A stretch of DNA of 64,000 nt, from assembly GCF_000226095.1 (NCBI RefSeq), contig NC_016474.1, positions 2,046,001 to 2,110,000 on the forward strand. Direction: 5' to 3'. Below, one piece after another: positions 23,211 to 35,422 of this stretch. Position 1 is the stretch's first letter, and every line of letters starts with the position of its first letter. The stretch is from Thermothelomyces thermophilus ATCC 42464. Taxonomy: Eukaryota; Ascomycota; Sordariomycetes; Sordariales; Chaetomiaceae. The notes below the pieces were generated by a model, which saw nothing but the letters and a program-made list of their open reading frames with translations, searched no databases and was not told the origin of the DNA. The translations under genes and the position numbers were made by a program.

Positions 23211-26200
23211 TTTGCGCTCTCGCAGCCCTCCTTCGTCTCTTCTCTCCCACCCCCCCCAGCTTTTCCCAATATCTCATGCTCTCTCATGGCTGGGTGCCAT
23301 TATCATGTATCAGCCATTGTTTCTTGTTTCGCTGGTGCCCCGGGGGGGGGGGGGGATTTCGAAGCTCAAAACTGGCTTCGATTCTTTTTTGCTTTCTAAT
23401 GATTTCAGTAGTCAAGGACGAAATGGGTGCGGATGGAGTTAGAGTTCAGCGGAGAGGTGTTGAAACAAAATAAAAAAAAGAAGAAGTAACGGAATGTATG
23501 TACACTGTGGCTCCTGATGAGCTCTCCATCTCTGCTTTCTCTCTTCCGGTGGTGTATGCTTGGCATCTTGGTTTTTAGTTGGTAGCGTTCTGAACATGTG
23601 TCCCGTCTTCGGATGGTTGTTTTTCCTTCGGACATAGGTCAAACCACAAAGGGGTCGTTGAAGCGTTTTGTTGGTGATGTCTTTGTGAACACGGGCTCGG
23701 CTCCTTGGATCCTGGATGGAGTTGTTTTGTTGGAAGGATCATTATCCTTTTTCGAGTCCGGTTCAATGCCGTCCATCTCCTTGAAGGTCACCACCTGGGG
23801 TGGACGTGTACCTGCCTGGATCCTGGCTGGAGCTCAGAGCAAACAGGCCAGGACACTGGCATCAGCTTTGATCAGAGAAGTTTTTTTTACCTTGAGCGCC
23901 GTGTTGCTGCTTCCCCATCTGTTTCTCTCTCCCCGCTCCACCTTTCTGTTCTAGATCAACATCTCGAGGTCTTTCTTGCCTCACCCACCGGTCTCAATGG
24001 CATCACGTACTGAAGTATGCAGTGATTCGGAGAGGTCCTCGATACCTACCTATCAGAACATCGATCGACGCAGTATTAGCCGCATTCGATCTTGGAGACC
24101 CCCTCAGGGTCCGTCACCTCCTTTGTCTCATCCTCTCCTCCACTACCCTACCCCCGAGCAACCCTGGCCCTGCTGAGTTTCCGAGGCCGTGCACTAGCGT
24201 GGTGAAGTGTAGTCCGTGCATACATGCACGGTTGTTTCCGCCGGAATTTTCCAGCGGGGATAGGATATTGGTGTTTACACTAAAAGGAGACAGAGGGAAA
24301 AAGGGGTTGTAAGTCTGTTCGGTTCCCTGGTACATGTGCGTACATATATATATACTGTAGAGGACATCACCACATGCATTAACACACCCAGTGTATGTAT
24401 ATACTCTGAATACATGGGCTGTCCCTGGCCTCCACATCGATGCTGCATGTCAGTGTGCCGCATGCGCTGCCGGTACTTGGTGACAACCACACACCATGCA
24501 GGCCGGAGTCGCACCATAACAAGACTCCGCAGGCCTTGCAAGGGGTGAAAGTTTCCAAAGACGTGGAGTTGGTTATTGGCAATTGGCACCAAGATCACCC
24601 CTTGACTCTTCCACACACTGGACGGGACGTGTTCGTGCATACTTTGATATGTTACCGCATGCGTATAGTAGCTACGGATAGAGCTGAGTTCCGGACGAGC
24701 GAGGACGCACATCCCCTACCTTGCCTTCACATCCACGCATATCTTACCATCTGCGCCCTCCTGGACCCCTCGGAGACGAGAAGTTCCTCCCCCCCCCCCA
24801 ACCTCCCCCCCTTCCCGTTGTCCCCCGCCTTTCGCGTGTGCCGGCCGACGGAATCGGGGGCGTGTCTCGGCTCCACAATGGCTCCGGGCCGATGATGGCC
24901 TCGGACTTCTCCCACTCCGATTCCCACTCCCACTCCCCAAGAGAGCAGCGGTGCGGAGTAGAGCGGGGAATCAAGAAGGGGCGGTGGGCGGAGGAGGTTG
25001 GAGCGCGAGATTCACACGCTGCGCTAGCGATCCGGTGCCACAGCGCTCTGCTAGCTAGCTGGCTTTGGCTGGCTTGGTGGCTTGTTTGAGGAGAAAAAAA
25101 AAAGGTCGTGATCAGGTTGGGGGGGTTGGTTGGGATCTGGGTGACCCGTCTCTGGAAACTGCCAAAAAAAAAAAGGTCTGCGGTCTCCCGAATAACACAG
25201 ACGACCCGAGCACAAAGAACCCAAGGAATACAACTACTACGAATACTACAACACACTACAGCACTCGGGCACCCAATATGCGCCCTTGTTTCAAATTTCA
25301 GCTGCCTCCTGTCCCCCCCCGTTTCTTGTTCTCTCTCTCAATGGGCCTGACATCGACGAGAGGAAAAAAAAAAATTCTTCTCGTCCACACACTCCACACT
25401 TTCTCCATCTTCGATCTTCAGCTCTCGCCAAAAGATTCCCCGTTCGACGAAACCCGATATCCACCCAAGGCGAATTGTTGTGCTCCAGAACGGCCCCCAT
25501 TTATTATTCTCCGCGCCCCAGAATTCGGCCGGGGGACCCGCAAGTGTGGACACGAAACCGTTCCCCGGGTTGTGATTCCGCGGGCGGGCAGGCAGGCATC
25601 TACACGGCTACACTGCAGAGGAATTGTGCATACACTACATGCGGAGTAGAGGACGGATCCGTCGTATGTATGTACATACACTACTGTATCTGTGACCGAG
25701 GTCTCGTCTCCACACGACAGCAAATGCCTCGTAGATGAGCGGGTATGTTTTTGTGCGTATGTTCCAGCTCACAATTGACACGATGAAGTGGCTTGACGGA
25801 CAAGAGAACGAACGTGCTTGACAATGTTTGATAATATTGGTGGATAACACATTACGCCCCAGGACGAGACCAGGGAATCGGGGACAGAAAAACGCAAACC
25901 CTCGTGTGCGCGGCAACACCCGCGCTGTCCCCCCTAAGAAACATAATTTGTACTATATATATGTACATAGATAATGATGCTCTGGTTACGAATCCCAATG
26001 AACCCTTGCACTATAGCCCGCAAGGAGGTACATTACATATAGGAAGAGGCAGAAACTATTCATGACATGACTTTGATGCAATTGGTGTCGTGACCCCAGT
26101 CTGACCCAGAGTTGACGCCAAGATAATCCCCCAAAACTGACCAATGCAATGAATGACAATGCCCGAAAAGAGGAAAAATGAAAAAAAAAAAAAAAAGGAA

Positions 26201-26983
26201 AAAATCGCCGAGGTAAGATACTTTTCCCATCTAATCTTGACAAAACATAACCATGCCCGCTAAATCCACTTTTGAACATTGACCCGTAATGTTGAAACGG
26301 AAGGGAAACGACAACAGAAGGAAACCCGACAACAGAGGCAGGGGAGGAACCCGCCCAGAGTACACTGCTGGTGCGGACCCAAGAATCGCTCGGTCGCCCC
26401 AACGGAAGCAGTGAGAAGAATCCCGCGCTAGCGTAGCGCGGGGATGCAGGCCGGCCCAGGACAACCCCTGGTTTACCCCAGAAAATGCTCAATGCCCCAA
26501 GACAGATCAGGAAAGCCCGAGGAGATAAACGTCCCGTTTTCCCCCTCCCCCCTCCCCCCCTCCAGAGAGAGCGAAACGCCATCTTGGCCAATGTGTGGGG
26601 GGGGGACCCAAAAAAAAGAGCGAACCGGCTGCCAGACAGCTCTTGCTGACGACAGCTTCGTAAAAGGCCATCGGTGCCCTTCTCGAGCTCGCTCCAAGAT
26701 CCAACCCCGCGGCTGCAGCAGGTTGCATCGCGTTTTCTGGCAAATTTTCCCCTTCCACATCGATGAGTAGTGAGATGCACGAGAGGAGAGGTTACCAAGG
26801 TGGGGGGAGCGCCATGCAGGTCAGAAACAGGTATCACTCGAACCTGCCGCGTCCGCACATGACTTGGACCCAAATGAATGGGTGCAGCCGTCTTGCTGCA
26901 CCCGTCATGCCAACCCCCCCCGCCCCCCCCCCCGGCGGGGGGGAAAGGGAAATATAAAAAGGTGGGGTCGTGCGGAGCTCCGC
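23211..26983. other. Gene-poor region between drs2 and the Ecl1-like gene
   Basis: No gene could be supported in 3.8 kb. There is a 14-G run at 23342-23355 in the drs2 3' UTR, a TA run near 24345-24356, many homopolymer tracts, a perfect 14-bp palindrome TGTATGTACATACA at 25667-25680, and C-rich blocks at 24791-24820 and 26541-26565. A 295-codon minus-strand frame (25986-26873) has no recognisable domain and probably overlaps the 3' UTR of the Ecl1-like gene. Non-coding transcripts are possible. Confidence 0.5.
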
Positions 26984-28178
26984 CTACCGACCCAACATTG
27001 GCGTCACCAGCTCGATGCTTTTGGGTCTCGAGTATGCAGCCGGCCTGCGGGACGGGAGCGGCCGGTCCGAGCTCGTCCCGTAGTAATCGCCGGCTGCGCT
27101 GTAGTAGGCGCCGTCGTAGGTCGACGAGAAGAGACCGGTGGTCTGCTTCGAGTAGGAGCTGCTGGGGCTCGTAGCCGTAGTAGTGCTCCGGGCAAATGGC
27201 CAGATGCCCTGGTGGTATGTCCCTACTGGCGAAGTGGGACTCGACGGCCTGATGGACAACGACTTGAGCGCTGCCATAGCAGATGCGGGGGTGACGGGCT
27301 GGGAGATGTGCGTCGGGCTCGGGCGCGACGGCGAGGCGCGGGGAATAATGTCTCTGGGCTCTGGCGGGCCCGAGTAGAAGGGATATTGGGTGGCCGGGTG
27401 ACTGCTGGTGTAGCGGCTCGGCAGCGCGGCGGAGATGCTTGAGCTGTTCTGGTCATGCAGGCGGCACCTAGACGAGTGTTAGGACAAAACACTTTCCTTG
27501 GAATGCGGCTCTTGTTCAAAACGAACTCACTCTTCAGAGCAGTACAGCGATTGGTCATCTAGAGGAATGAACTGCTTTTCGCAAGTCATGCTGTGCGAGA
27601 AGAACATGACGAGTCAGCTTTTGTACTTTGTTGTCGAGCAGAAGATAGTGCTATGCAGGAACGGCAGCTTCCCGGGGGATCAACCTCACTTCCCTCCTCC
27701 CCCCCAACCCCGCGGCCCCCCACTACTTCCTTGGGTTCCAGAGAACGCCTCCCCCCGGGGCTCTACCCGAAAAAATCTGGGGGGCAGTTGGGGTGACACC
27801 GGTCACCTGCATATCAAGTGCATATCAGGTGACAATGCGGGAGGATGAAAACGGAAGGTTCCTGAGGGGGGAACGGGTATAGACGAGAGGAACTGTGGGA
27901 CACCGCACCGAGAAAAAAAAAGGAATGCTGAGGACATACCAATACTCCGGGAAGCTCTCCCGCTCTTCGTCCCACCAACGTTGCTCGTCCAGTTCCTTCT
28001 CCCGGTCGCGAGGGCTTTTGCCGAGCTTCGGGGCGCTCTGGGGTGTGACCCTCCTAGACATGGAAGGGCGAGACGAGTGCTTCTTGGATGAAGTGTCGGT
28101 CGCTGTGGCGGCTTTGCGTACGTCCGTCAACGAAGTGTTGCCAGAGGCATGGCCGGACCTTCGGCGTTGGTGGTGCAT
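26984..28178 (-). CDS. Ecl1-type life-span regulatory factor domain protein
   Basis: I assembled three minus-strand exons: 27940-28178, 27531-27590 (60 nt) and 26984-27467, giving 260 residues. Joined, they read FPEYCMTCEKQF (residues 77-87), then LYCSEECRLHD (95-105): a C-x2-C...C-x3-C zinc-binding pattern with Cys80, 83, 97 and 101. This matches the Ecl1 family (life-span regulatory factor domain), small proteins that extend chronological life span in fission yeast and respond to zinc or sulfur limitation. The pattern is spread over all three exons, so no single frame shows it. The rest is Ser/Thr/Pro-rich and disordered, ending in SIELVTPMLGR. The ATG at 28178 is the first in frame. The gene is isolated in a gene-poor region. 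Confidence 0.8.
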
Positions 28179-30181
28179 TGGGAACACCTTGTGATTGGTC
28201 GGCCGGGGGGAAGAGAAGTAAAGAGAGTATGTACGCTCAAAACTGCACCGACGTCCGAGTCCAAGGACGAAGAAATAATAGGGACGAAGTTGAGCTTCAG
28301 ACGGTCACGGCCTTATTTGAGCTCCAAAATTTGGAAATTTGGCCGGCCAAGCCAGGGAGACAGGGCCGAAATTTGCAGGTTTGACGAACCGGTAGACTAT
28401 GTGGTGTACGTGCGGTGGCAAATTATGTATGTACGCTGCAAGAGAATTTTCTTGCCCTGTCGCGTTGGCGGTGGATTTGGTGGTGCGCAGCTGCAAGTTG
28501 ATAGTTGCTCACAAAGCGGATCGGTCACTGCCGGCGGCAGCGAATTGTAACCCAAAGACGGCTTGATATAGTTGTGAGACCCTCGTTGTTGGCCAAGGGT
28601 CCTAATGTTCGTCCTCGATAACGGGACGTGTTGTCGGGGCCAGGAAACAGGCTCTTTCGCAACAACAAGTCACGGCCGGGCAGTTTCAGGCCTTCGTTTG
28701 GCTTGAAGTAGCACAACGGGCGTCCAGAAACGGACGGTGTGAGCGTCGACTGAGTCCTCAAAAAGGAAAGTCGAGATGGGTGGGACAGCAGAAGGCTGGG
28801 TCTTGTTAAAACGCAAAGAGGGGCGCTCAATGCCTGAGTGAGAGCTGGAAAAGCTTCGTTTATGAGGCTGCGGGTGCCGTCTGGCAGATGTCACAAACAA
28901 ATAACTAATCCGGCTGCTGACGCAGATAGCAGAGAAAAAAAAAGAGCGCGAGAGGCCCGCTGTTCAAGTGATGAGAAAGCAGGCTGCCCGTTCTGTTATT
29001 CTGCGTTGGATGACTCGCTCCCCTAATCGGGGTTCGATCCCCTTCGACCCCAGAATACGGACGGTTTCTCCTGGGAGCAGCCGAGAACGGAGATCGTCGG
29101 ACTTGGAAATCGGCCAATCGTCTTTCACCGTTGCTGGTGCTGCGGTGAGTGACAACAGTTTGTGGTCACCGGTTGCACCTTTGCTGGGTGGACCCTTGGT
29201 GAGGGCGATGGCGGGTGCAAGCGGGTGTGAGCAGGGTCCGGGTGGGTTAGCCGGTGTGAAGGTCGTGGAGTTGATTCTCGGGGCTTCCCCGCTTGACGGT
29301 TCTCGATCACAGGGTGTGTATGGCGATCTTCGATGGAAGAACTACGAGTACGAGGTATGTGAATGCCAGAGGAAGTCAGCGACGAGAGAGAGAGAGAGAG
29401 GGTTTTCGGTCCTCTTGTAGGTCACGCCCTCCCATCTGTCACCTCGATTAGCTAATAACCCATCCTGCAATAGGCATTGCAGCTTGTCCCGCGAGGGGCT
29501 GAGGGGAAAGGATTTGGGGGGGGGGGAGGGGGAAGGCAGTTCACACAGAGATTGTCGGATTGACTGACGCCAGTGTGTGGGGAGCCCTGGCGGAGCCCTG
29601 TTCCCGCCTTTGTCCCTGTCCCTGTCCCTGGCCCTGGTCCCTGCCCCTCTCTGTGGCCCCGTGCTCGTACCATGCCCCCGTCTAGTTAGTAGTGCCGAGT
29701 CCCAGAGTCTCGCAGGTTGCATGCCGGGCAGTGTGCCAGTTGTGAAACGGCGGGGGGATGAACTTCCCGATGCTCTGTCGATTCACCTCTGAGAACAGTC
29801 CATTGACAAATCTGTGCAGCCGATGATGGGATCGGTCAAAGGCCCAGGGCCCAGGTTGATCGACGGAAAATGCCGCCAAAAATGTTGCAAGAATGTTGTG
29901 ATATTTCGCTGCCATGAATTGATGGAGAAGTGTTGCACCAGCCATGGTCAAGGCTATACGGAGTACGTATGTATGTACCTCCGTACCGAATGATGCAGCG
30001 TGCAGTCGAAATGAGGGCATCTGTGGAATTTGCGACTGTAGCGACTCACCTTGCTGAAGACGCAAAACAAGTACTGTGTACGTCCGTACATCCATGGAAT
30101 CCTACGAAATGCACAAATTACAAGATCAGAAAGCTTGGATGGGGGAACCTGTTGAGATCGCAGCTGCGCAGAAGGAAGTGA
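28179..30181. other. Upstream region of the Ecl1-like gene
   Basis: No gene is supported. A short (GA)n tract lies at 29383-29400, an 11-G run near 29516-29526 and TACGGAGTA at 29957-29965. A tRNA T-arm-like string near 29030-29045 was examined and rejected. The promoter of the Ecl1-like gene must lie at the left edge. Confidence 0.5.
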
Positions 30182-31021
30182 TGGATTGAAAACAGAGAGG
30201 GCCTATGTATGTACAAATTTTCAGCCAATCAGGGAGGCTAGACGAAGAGTCTGCCTGTTGTTTTGGGGAACATTTGGGGGACCAACCTAGCAAGGTTGCT
30301 TCTCACCTTGAGGCCTGCCGCCTGTAGATGTTTTTTTAGAGCTTGAAGGAACAGGCAGGTACAGTACTACTACATACGGGGGCGTGCGAGCGCTAGCACA
30401 CTACTCTGATTGTCCCTGGACACCCACACACATGCCCAAATGCTCGTCATCTGTTCGATGCAGCCACTACGGCGCTTCTCAGCTGTCACACTAGGGCCTA
30501 GGCACGTTCCTAACCGGTTGCAGTCGCCCGATTGTCACTAGAGACCCCACGAGGTCATCGCTCTGACCGTCAGCCTCTAGCGTTCTGGACGTGAGATGTC
30601 GGTACAGAGAAATTTTTCTGCCAATTTTCTTTCTTTTACTAATACGCCTCCTGCTAGGATATTCATAGCTCCAAATAGCAAACGCTGACCATGTCAGCGT
30701 CCAAAAGGAAGTGTCAGATGACGACGACCTATAACTTCATCACGCCATATAGGATTCCATGACCAGCAGCCCCACTCTACATGCTCTGTTTCGCAGGGTC
30801 TGCCCGTGTATCTGTACGATATATACCAGCATCGCGGCCTGCGGTTCCGGGAGCGAAGCTTTCTTGTTGCAACACTAATTATCTACGGTCGTAAATGCAA
30901 CTCCAACGCTGCCGCTCGCGGCAAGAGCGCACGCCGCGGCGGCGCCTGACTAGCACTTTGTATCCGACTATTTCCTAGGTCAAGCTCCTCGGCCGGTCCT
31001 GATCGCTAGTAGAAATGCAAG
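30182..31021. other. ORF desert rich in CTAG
   Basis: No frame on either strand stays open for 60 codons. CTAG is frequent (for example 30389-30396, the 30490-30500 block with two copies, 30537-30540 and 30580-30583). GC content is lower than in the genes. This could be an old mutated mobile element or simply relaxed non-coding DNA; I see no terminal repeats. Confidence 0.4.
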
Positions 31022-34000
31022 GTGAGTGCCTGTCAGATAATGTGCGAATACACCCGACTTTGGTCAGGCAGCTTCACGAGCCGAGCTGAAACAACGGGCG
31101 TTGCCTCATCGCGCCTTCTGGGCGCGTCATCCGATCCCCCCCGCCTACGAGTTACTAGTAGTTACCCTACCCTCTTGGTCGCCCGACTGGTTAGGTTGGG
31201 GCCGTGCATTGCTTGCCCAGGTTGACCAAATCGTCAGTTTGACTTAGGCTGCACGACAGGTTATGTGTATATGCTCTGCGCCAGCAGTGTTCTAAAGAGG
31301 TGCACTAGGCAAGTACCTTGGTAGCTAAGTCACCTAGGTGTGGGGAGAGCACCAACGGTTCGCCGGGAAGATGGCTTCTGTTGTGCTAGTGTAGACAACA
31401 TGCTCAACGCCAGACTCGCCAGGGTCTCTTGACTTGCCCTCTCTGTGGTCTCATGGCCCCACCTTACCCTCCCGTGGCGACATGGGGACGGGAAGGAACG
31501 GGGCCTTTCTACAACACTTCCCAGTACGTACATACATAACAACAAAGCTGGATGCATCGGGATCCGGCACTGCCGTTTCTGCATTCCCCGCTCTGCCATG
31601 TTGGGATTCCCTCCCGATTCGAGAAGCCATGCATCGCCGACGATAGGCAAACAAGGGCGCACGCCAGTTGCAGGGCGAAGTCCGAGCCGAGGCCATGGGT
31701 CGTTCGTACAATGCCGCACGAGTTGCGGCGGTCGGTTTCGGCAAAGACGATGCATCAACTGAACTGTCCGTGGATGGATCAGTTGTATGTACGTACATAC
31801 GTACATACATGCATAAATGCGAAAACTTTTCTCCACGCCAGTGGACTGCATATTGCACTCCAGCCCGCGGTATTGTATGAGAGCCATGCATAGGCCTAGC
31901 CGCCTAGGTACGGATGGCGCTTAAATTCCCTTTCGGATGAAATACAGAATGTCGTGACACCTTATCGACCCCGCCTACCGCCGGTTTTGATGACCGGTCC
32001 AGGTTTTGTGTCGTACGGGTTGATAGATTCGCACACGACTCGGAAGCGTAGTACCCGGTGGTTAGTGTACTCCGTATGTACGGAGGAGAAACTCGGACAA
32101 CCCCCAAAACACCGACGCGGAGCCAAGGTGGGGGTGCAAACTGACCCCCGCGCGCCCGTTTATTGCCTTCCACACCCACTTTGTATGTGCTCCATATACG
32201 GATAGGTATGTATATACTGAACATACATACCGTTCATAGTTGGTGCGTGCCCATACCTACTTGGTATGTACTGTACACACAGACAACACACACCACGTAT
32301 CGTTGATGGGGCATGAGTGCTGCAGGTACTCTCGCCGGTCTTCGGCCTTAATTGGTTCGATTCGAGAGTCCTTATCAACCTGTTACTACTACAGTAAGGA
32401 TCGAGTTTTGTGCCTTGATCGCTGCAAGGCACGTCCCTCCTCCGGGTGACAGCGGATTGATAAGAGGTCACAACACTTCCGCATCGGGCAACGTGCTAGG
32501 ACGGCGGATTGACCCCCAATCAGCATCAGCCCGGCTTTGGGCAACTTCCTCCGGCCTTATCGAGCATTTCCAACTGGGCCACACCGCGGCAGCAACCGTG
32601 GAGCTGCCGGTGGAACGATTCCGTACGTACCTTACATATTGTATGTACGGATTAATCCGTACATAGATCCATCTTCATAGCATAACGGTGCACTAGTGTA
32701 GGTAACACCCTGGCAAGGTAATGTATAGTAGGCAGTAGGAGGTCGCTCACATCGAGGCGAGAGACACTCTGGAGATTGCGCGTCTCCCTTTCTTTCTCTC
32801 CTTTATTTTTCTTTCTTTCTTTTTTCTTTTTTAAATTTTCCTTTTTTCCGTTTACTTTTTCAGCTGATCTATACGTCTGTCGGCCGCTTTGTGCTAAGAG
32901 TTAGAAGTAGTTACTGAGTGTGGGCGCGATGCTAAGGCGCGGAAAATTTCATCCGTACACATACAGTCGGCGCCGGCCCCACAGCTCGGAGCCCAATCCG
33001 GAGGGAAGCCCGACTTCTCCGGTTTCGCAGACATTGTACTCCGTACAAATCGTTGCTTCCTACTGAGTAGGTTCTTGTACACGATCTGGAGAACTACTGC
33101 TTAGTAGTGCCTGGCAACACACGAAACAAAGGGGGTGGCAATATACTCGAGCGCATACAGGTTAATAATATAATACAGTTAATAAAACAAGAAGGGGAAA
33201 GAGAAGATTGGCTGCATGGTCAGAGAGACAGAAAAAAAAAAGGGAGAAGAAAAAGGAGACGTCCCGACAGTCTGGTTTGCATCACCCGACATACTGCATA
33301 CCTACACGCACTTAGGCACGCTACCGCGGCTCCTCGGCACCTGCGCGTCGTGCCGTGTTGAATGCATGCGCGACCGTGCGATCCGCTCAGCAACGCGCCC
33401 CCTTCTCCCCCCCTCCCCCCAGGGGGCGGGCGAGCGGCGTCCCTTGAGAAAGGCTGAAAAGAGAGCACGCAATCGCCGCCACACGCCTCCTCTGCAGAGC
33501 GCGCGCGCCTATCAAGGTTCTCCCGTCCCAGGGGGTACACGTGTGTAGGGGTAGGGGTAAGGGGGGAGAAGGAGGGTCGCTCGGCCGATCTGAACCGGAC
33601 CGATCCTTGACGAAATCCGACCCGAACTGGAACTGGGGAAGGGTTGTGGGGAGTGGGAGACTGACTTCGCGCCTTGGCCTTAATATTTCTTTTTTTTTTC
33701 TTTTTTTTTTTTCTTTTTTTTTTGCTGGCTTCATTCGTTTTCTTCCCCTTTATCTGAAGTCCGTCCAGCCATGTGGGTTCCCAGTTAGTTCTATTTCGTT
33801 AATCGGGAGCGATCGGGGCGATCGATTCTGGCCAACAGCGGGGTCTCGCGAAATCACCGAGGCAGGTTTTTTTTTCTAGTGTTCTAGTGTGCGGCTGACA
33901 TTAAATCCATCACTGGGTGTGTTTATTAATCTTTTATTTTTTTTGTATCTCTGTTTCTTGGGTCGGTGGGGCATACAAGACTGTGCACTCATTCGATCGA

Positions 34001-34416
34001 TCCTCTTGAGAAGCAGGAGTCGTGGGAAAGGTAAGGCCTGGATCGCGGAGGGCTAGCTGGCGTTCAGAGAGACACAGAAGGGGTGGTCGTGTCCAAGCTG
34101 TCGGACACGGGATGAACGAGATGGTGGGTATTCCGAAACGAAACCGAGGAGAACCAAACTTTCCCCTCCAACGATCTACCTATGCATAGTATTGTAACGA
34201 GCCCCAAAGAGGGATCTGGAGGGGGCAGAAGAAGAGCTGCACTAGGCCATCGTCACTTGAGCAACCCGAGGGACTCATAAAACCTTTGCGACCGAGTGCG
34301 GGCGTGGCTAGACACCGCATGAGTTTTCCTTCTCAACCATTACATCCCATCGTGCAGGTCCCCCCTCATTCCACCCAGCCTCCCATACGCAAAGTAGTAT
34401 ATAGCAAGCCCGACAT
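31022..34416. other. Gene-poor region with palindromes and homopolymer tracts
   Basis: No gene is supported. Seen are a perfect 16-bp palindrome (31785-31800), a 9-bp inverted repeat (32205-32231), TACTCCGTA at 32068-32076 and 33037-33045, overlapping TACGGATTA/TAATCCGTA at 32646-32661, a CTTT-rich tract (32789-32860) and a long T tract (33684-33724). The right end would be the 3' side of the kelch pseudogene. Confidence 0.5.
31785..31800. repeat. Perfect 16-bp palindrome
   Basis: GTATGTACGTACATAC reads the same on both strands. It is followed by further TACA units. Confidence 0.9.
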
Positions 34417-35422
34417 TCAGGGGTGATAGAAAGTAAGCTGCCTCGGCCGTCCATCCTGATGCCCATGCGCATCCCTTTCCGCCCCGGACCCAGGCAGCTC
34501 CGCCGCTCCCCTATCCGAGGGACCCGGGCTCGGCTCAGCGCTCAGCTGTTGCGGCTCCAGTCCGTGCTGCTGCTGCTGCGTCCCGGCGGGATGATGATGC
34601 CCGGCCCACCCCAAGCAGCCCATCATCGCCGCCCCCCCTCGGCCGGCCGGCGGGGGAGAAGTGTGGTTGGAGGAGGGTGGTGGTGGTGGTGGTGGTGGTG
34701 GTGCCGTATTTGTGACGGCGGCAGCGACGGATGAGGAGGAAGAGGGAGGCGAGGAGGGCCAGTAGGGCAACGGCGCCCCCTACGGCGATGCCGGCTATGG
34801 CGCCGGCCGAGAGAGGGTCGTCGTTGGCCCCCGGGACGCCGGTTGCTGAGGAGACGGCGCGAGTGGGCGTTCGGGTTGCGATGCTGGCCTTGCGTGTCAT
34901 GAGGACGCGGAGGTCCGGGTTGCTAAACCCATCAGCGGGCGCGGTATTGGTGGCGCCTCCGCCCGCGGGGCCGCCGATGGCGCTTACGATGGGGTCTGGG
35001 ATGGCGTACTGGGTGAGACCATCCCAGGTATACCAGCATCCCGCCGTCCCCGATCGGAATAAACACCATGGCGCCCTCGGCTCTGCCGATCGAGTCCGGT
35101 CCCGGTTCGGTGGACCAAGTGTTGGCATCCATGTCGTACTTGACCAAACCGGACACGGCCCTCGGTGGGCCGGACCAGCCCGGCACGGTGTTGTGGGACT
35201 TCCATCCGCCGTAGTAGTAGCCCTCGCCCGTCTCGGACATGGAGACGCCGGCACCGTACGGCACGGCGGCAATGTCATCCTCCGGCGGCGAGCCGAAGGA
35301 TTGCCAGGTGTCGTAGATGGTGTCGTAGGACCAGAGGGTGAACTGCGGCGAGGGCGGTTCTTGGTAGTACTCGCCGGCAAAGAGGTAGAACCTCTTGTTG
35401 ACGTTGTCCGCCCATAGGGTAC
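34417..35422 (-). pseudogene. Broken kelch-repeat membrane protein gene
   Basis: The minus strand starts with a clear block of the fungal secreted/membrane kelch family: LWADNVNKRFYLFAGEYYQEPP, then LWSYDTIYDTWQSFG, YGAGVSM, GYYYGGWKSHN and GGMLVYLG (35422 to about 35020). In intact relatives several more kelch repeats follow. Here the sequence jumps, in another frame, to the juxtamembrane part (LTQYAIPDPIVSAIGG, MTRKASIATRTPTRAV) and the membrane helix GAIAGIAVGGAVALLALLA (about 34735-34811), then RRCRRHK. The first frame hits a stop at 34932. A second frame change near the (GGT)n tract at 34676-34704 may lead into the Pro/Ser-rich tail. The signal peptide and first repeats are not found upstream, although an acceptor-like AG precedes 35422. 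A splice rescue would need a 25-38 nt intron. An assembly error is the main alternative. Confidence 0.72.
34676..34704. repeat. (GGT)n microsatellite
   Basis: About nine uninterrupted GGT units lie in the cytoplasmic-tail region of the kelch pseudogene, where the reading frame appears to change again. Confidence 0.85.

Noticed and set aside
25986-26873. 295-codon open frame on the minus strand
   Set aside because: Low-complexity, Phe/Ser/Arg-rich translation without a recognised domain; it lies where the 3' UTR of the Ecl1-like gene is expected.
28999-29060. tRNA-like T-arm (GGGGTTCGATCCCC) suggesting a tRNA gene
   Set aside because: No D-arm, no fitting anticodon arm and no 5' strand complementary to the acceptor end within about 100 bp upstream.
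31330-31887. 185-codon minus-strand frame
   Set aside because: Runs through TACA/TATG repeats and has no recognisable domain or splice partners.
34985-35050. A mini-intron that would repair the kelch gene
   Set aside because: Possible GTATAC..CAG borders are only 25-38 nt apart, below usable fungal intron size, and the missing repeats would still be absent.
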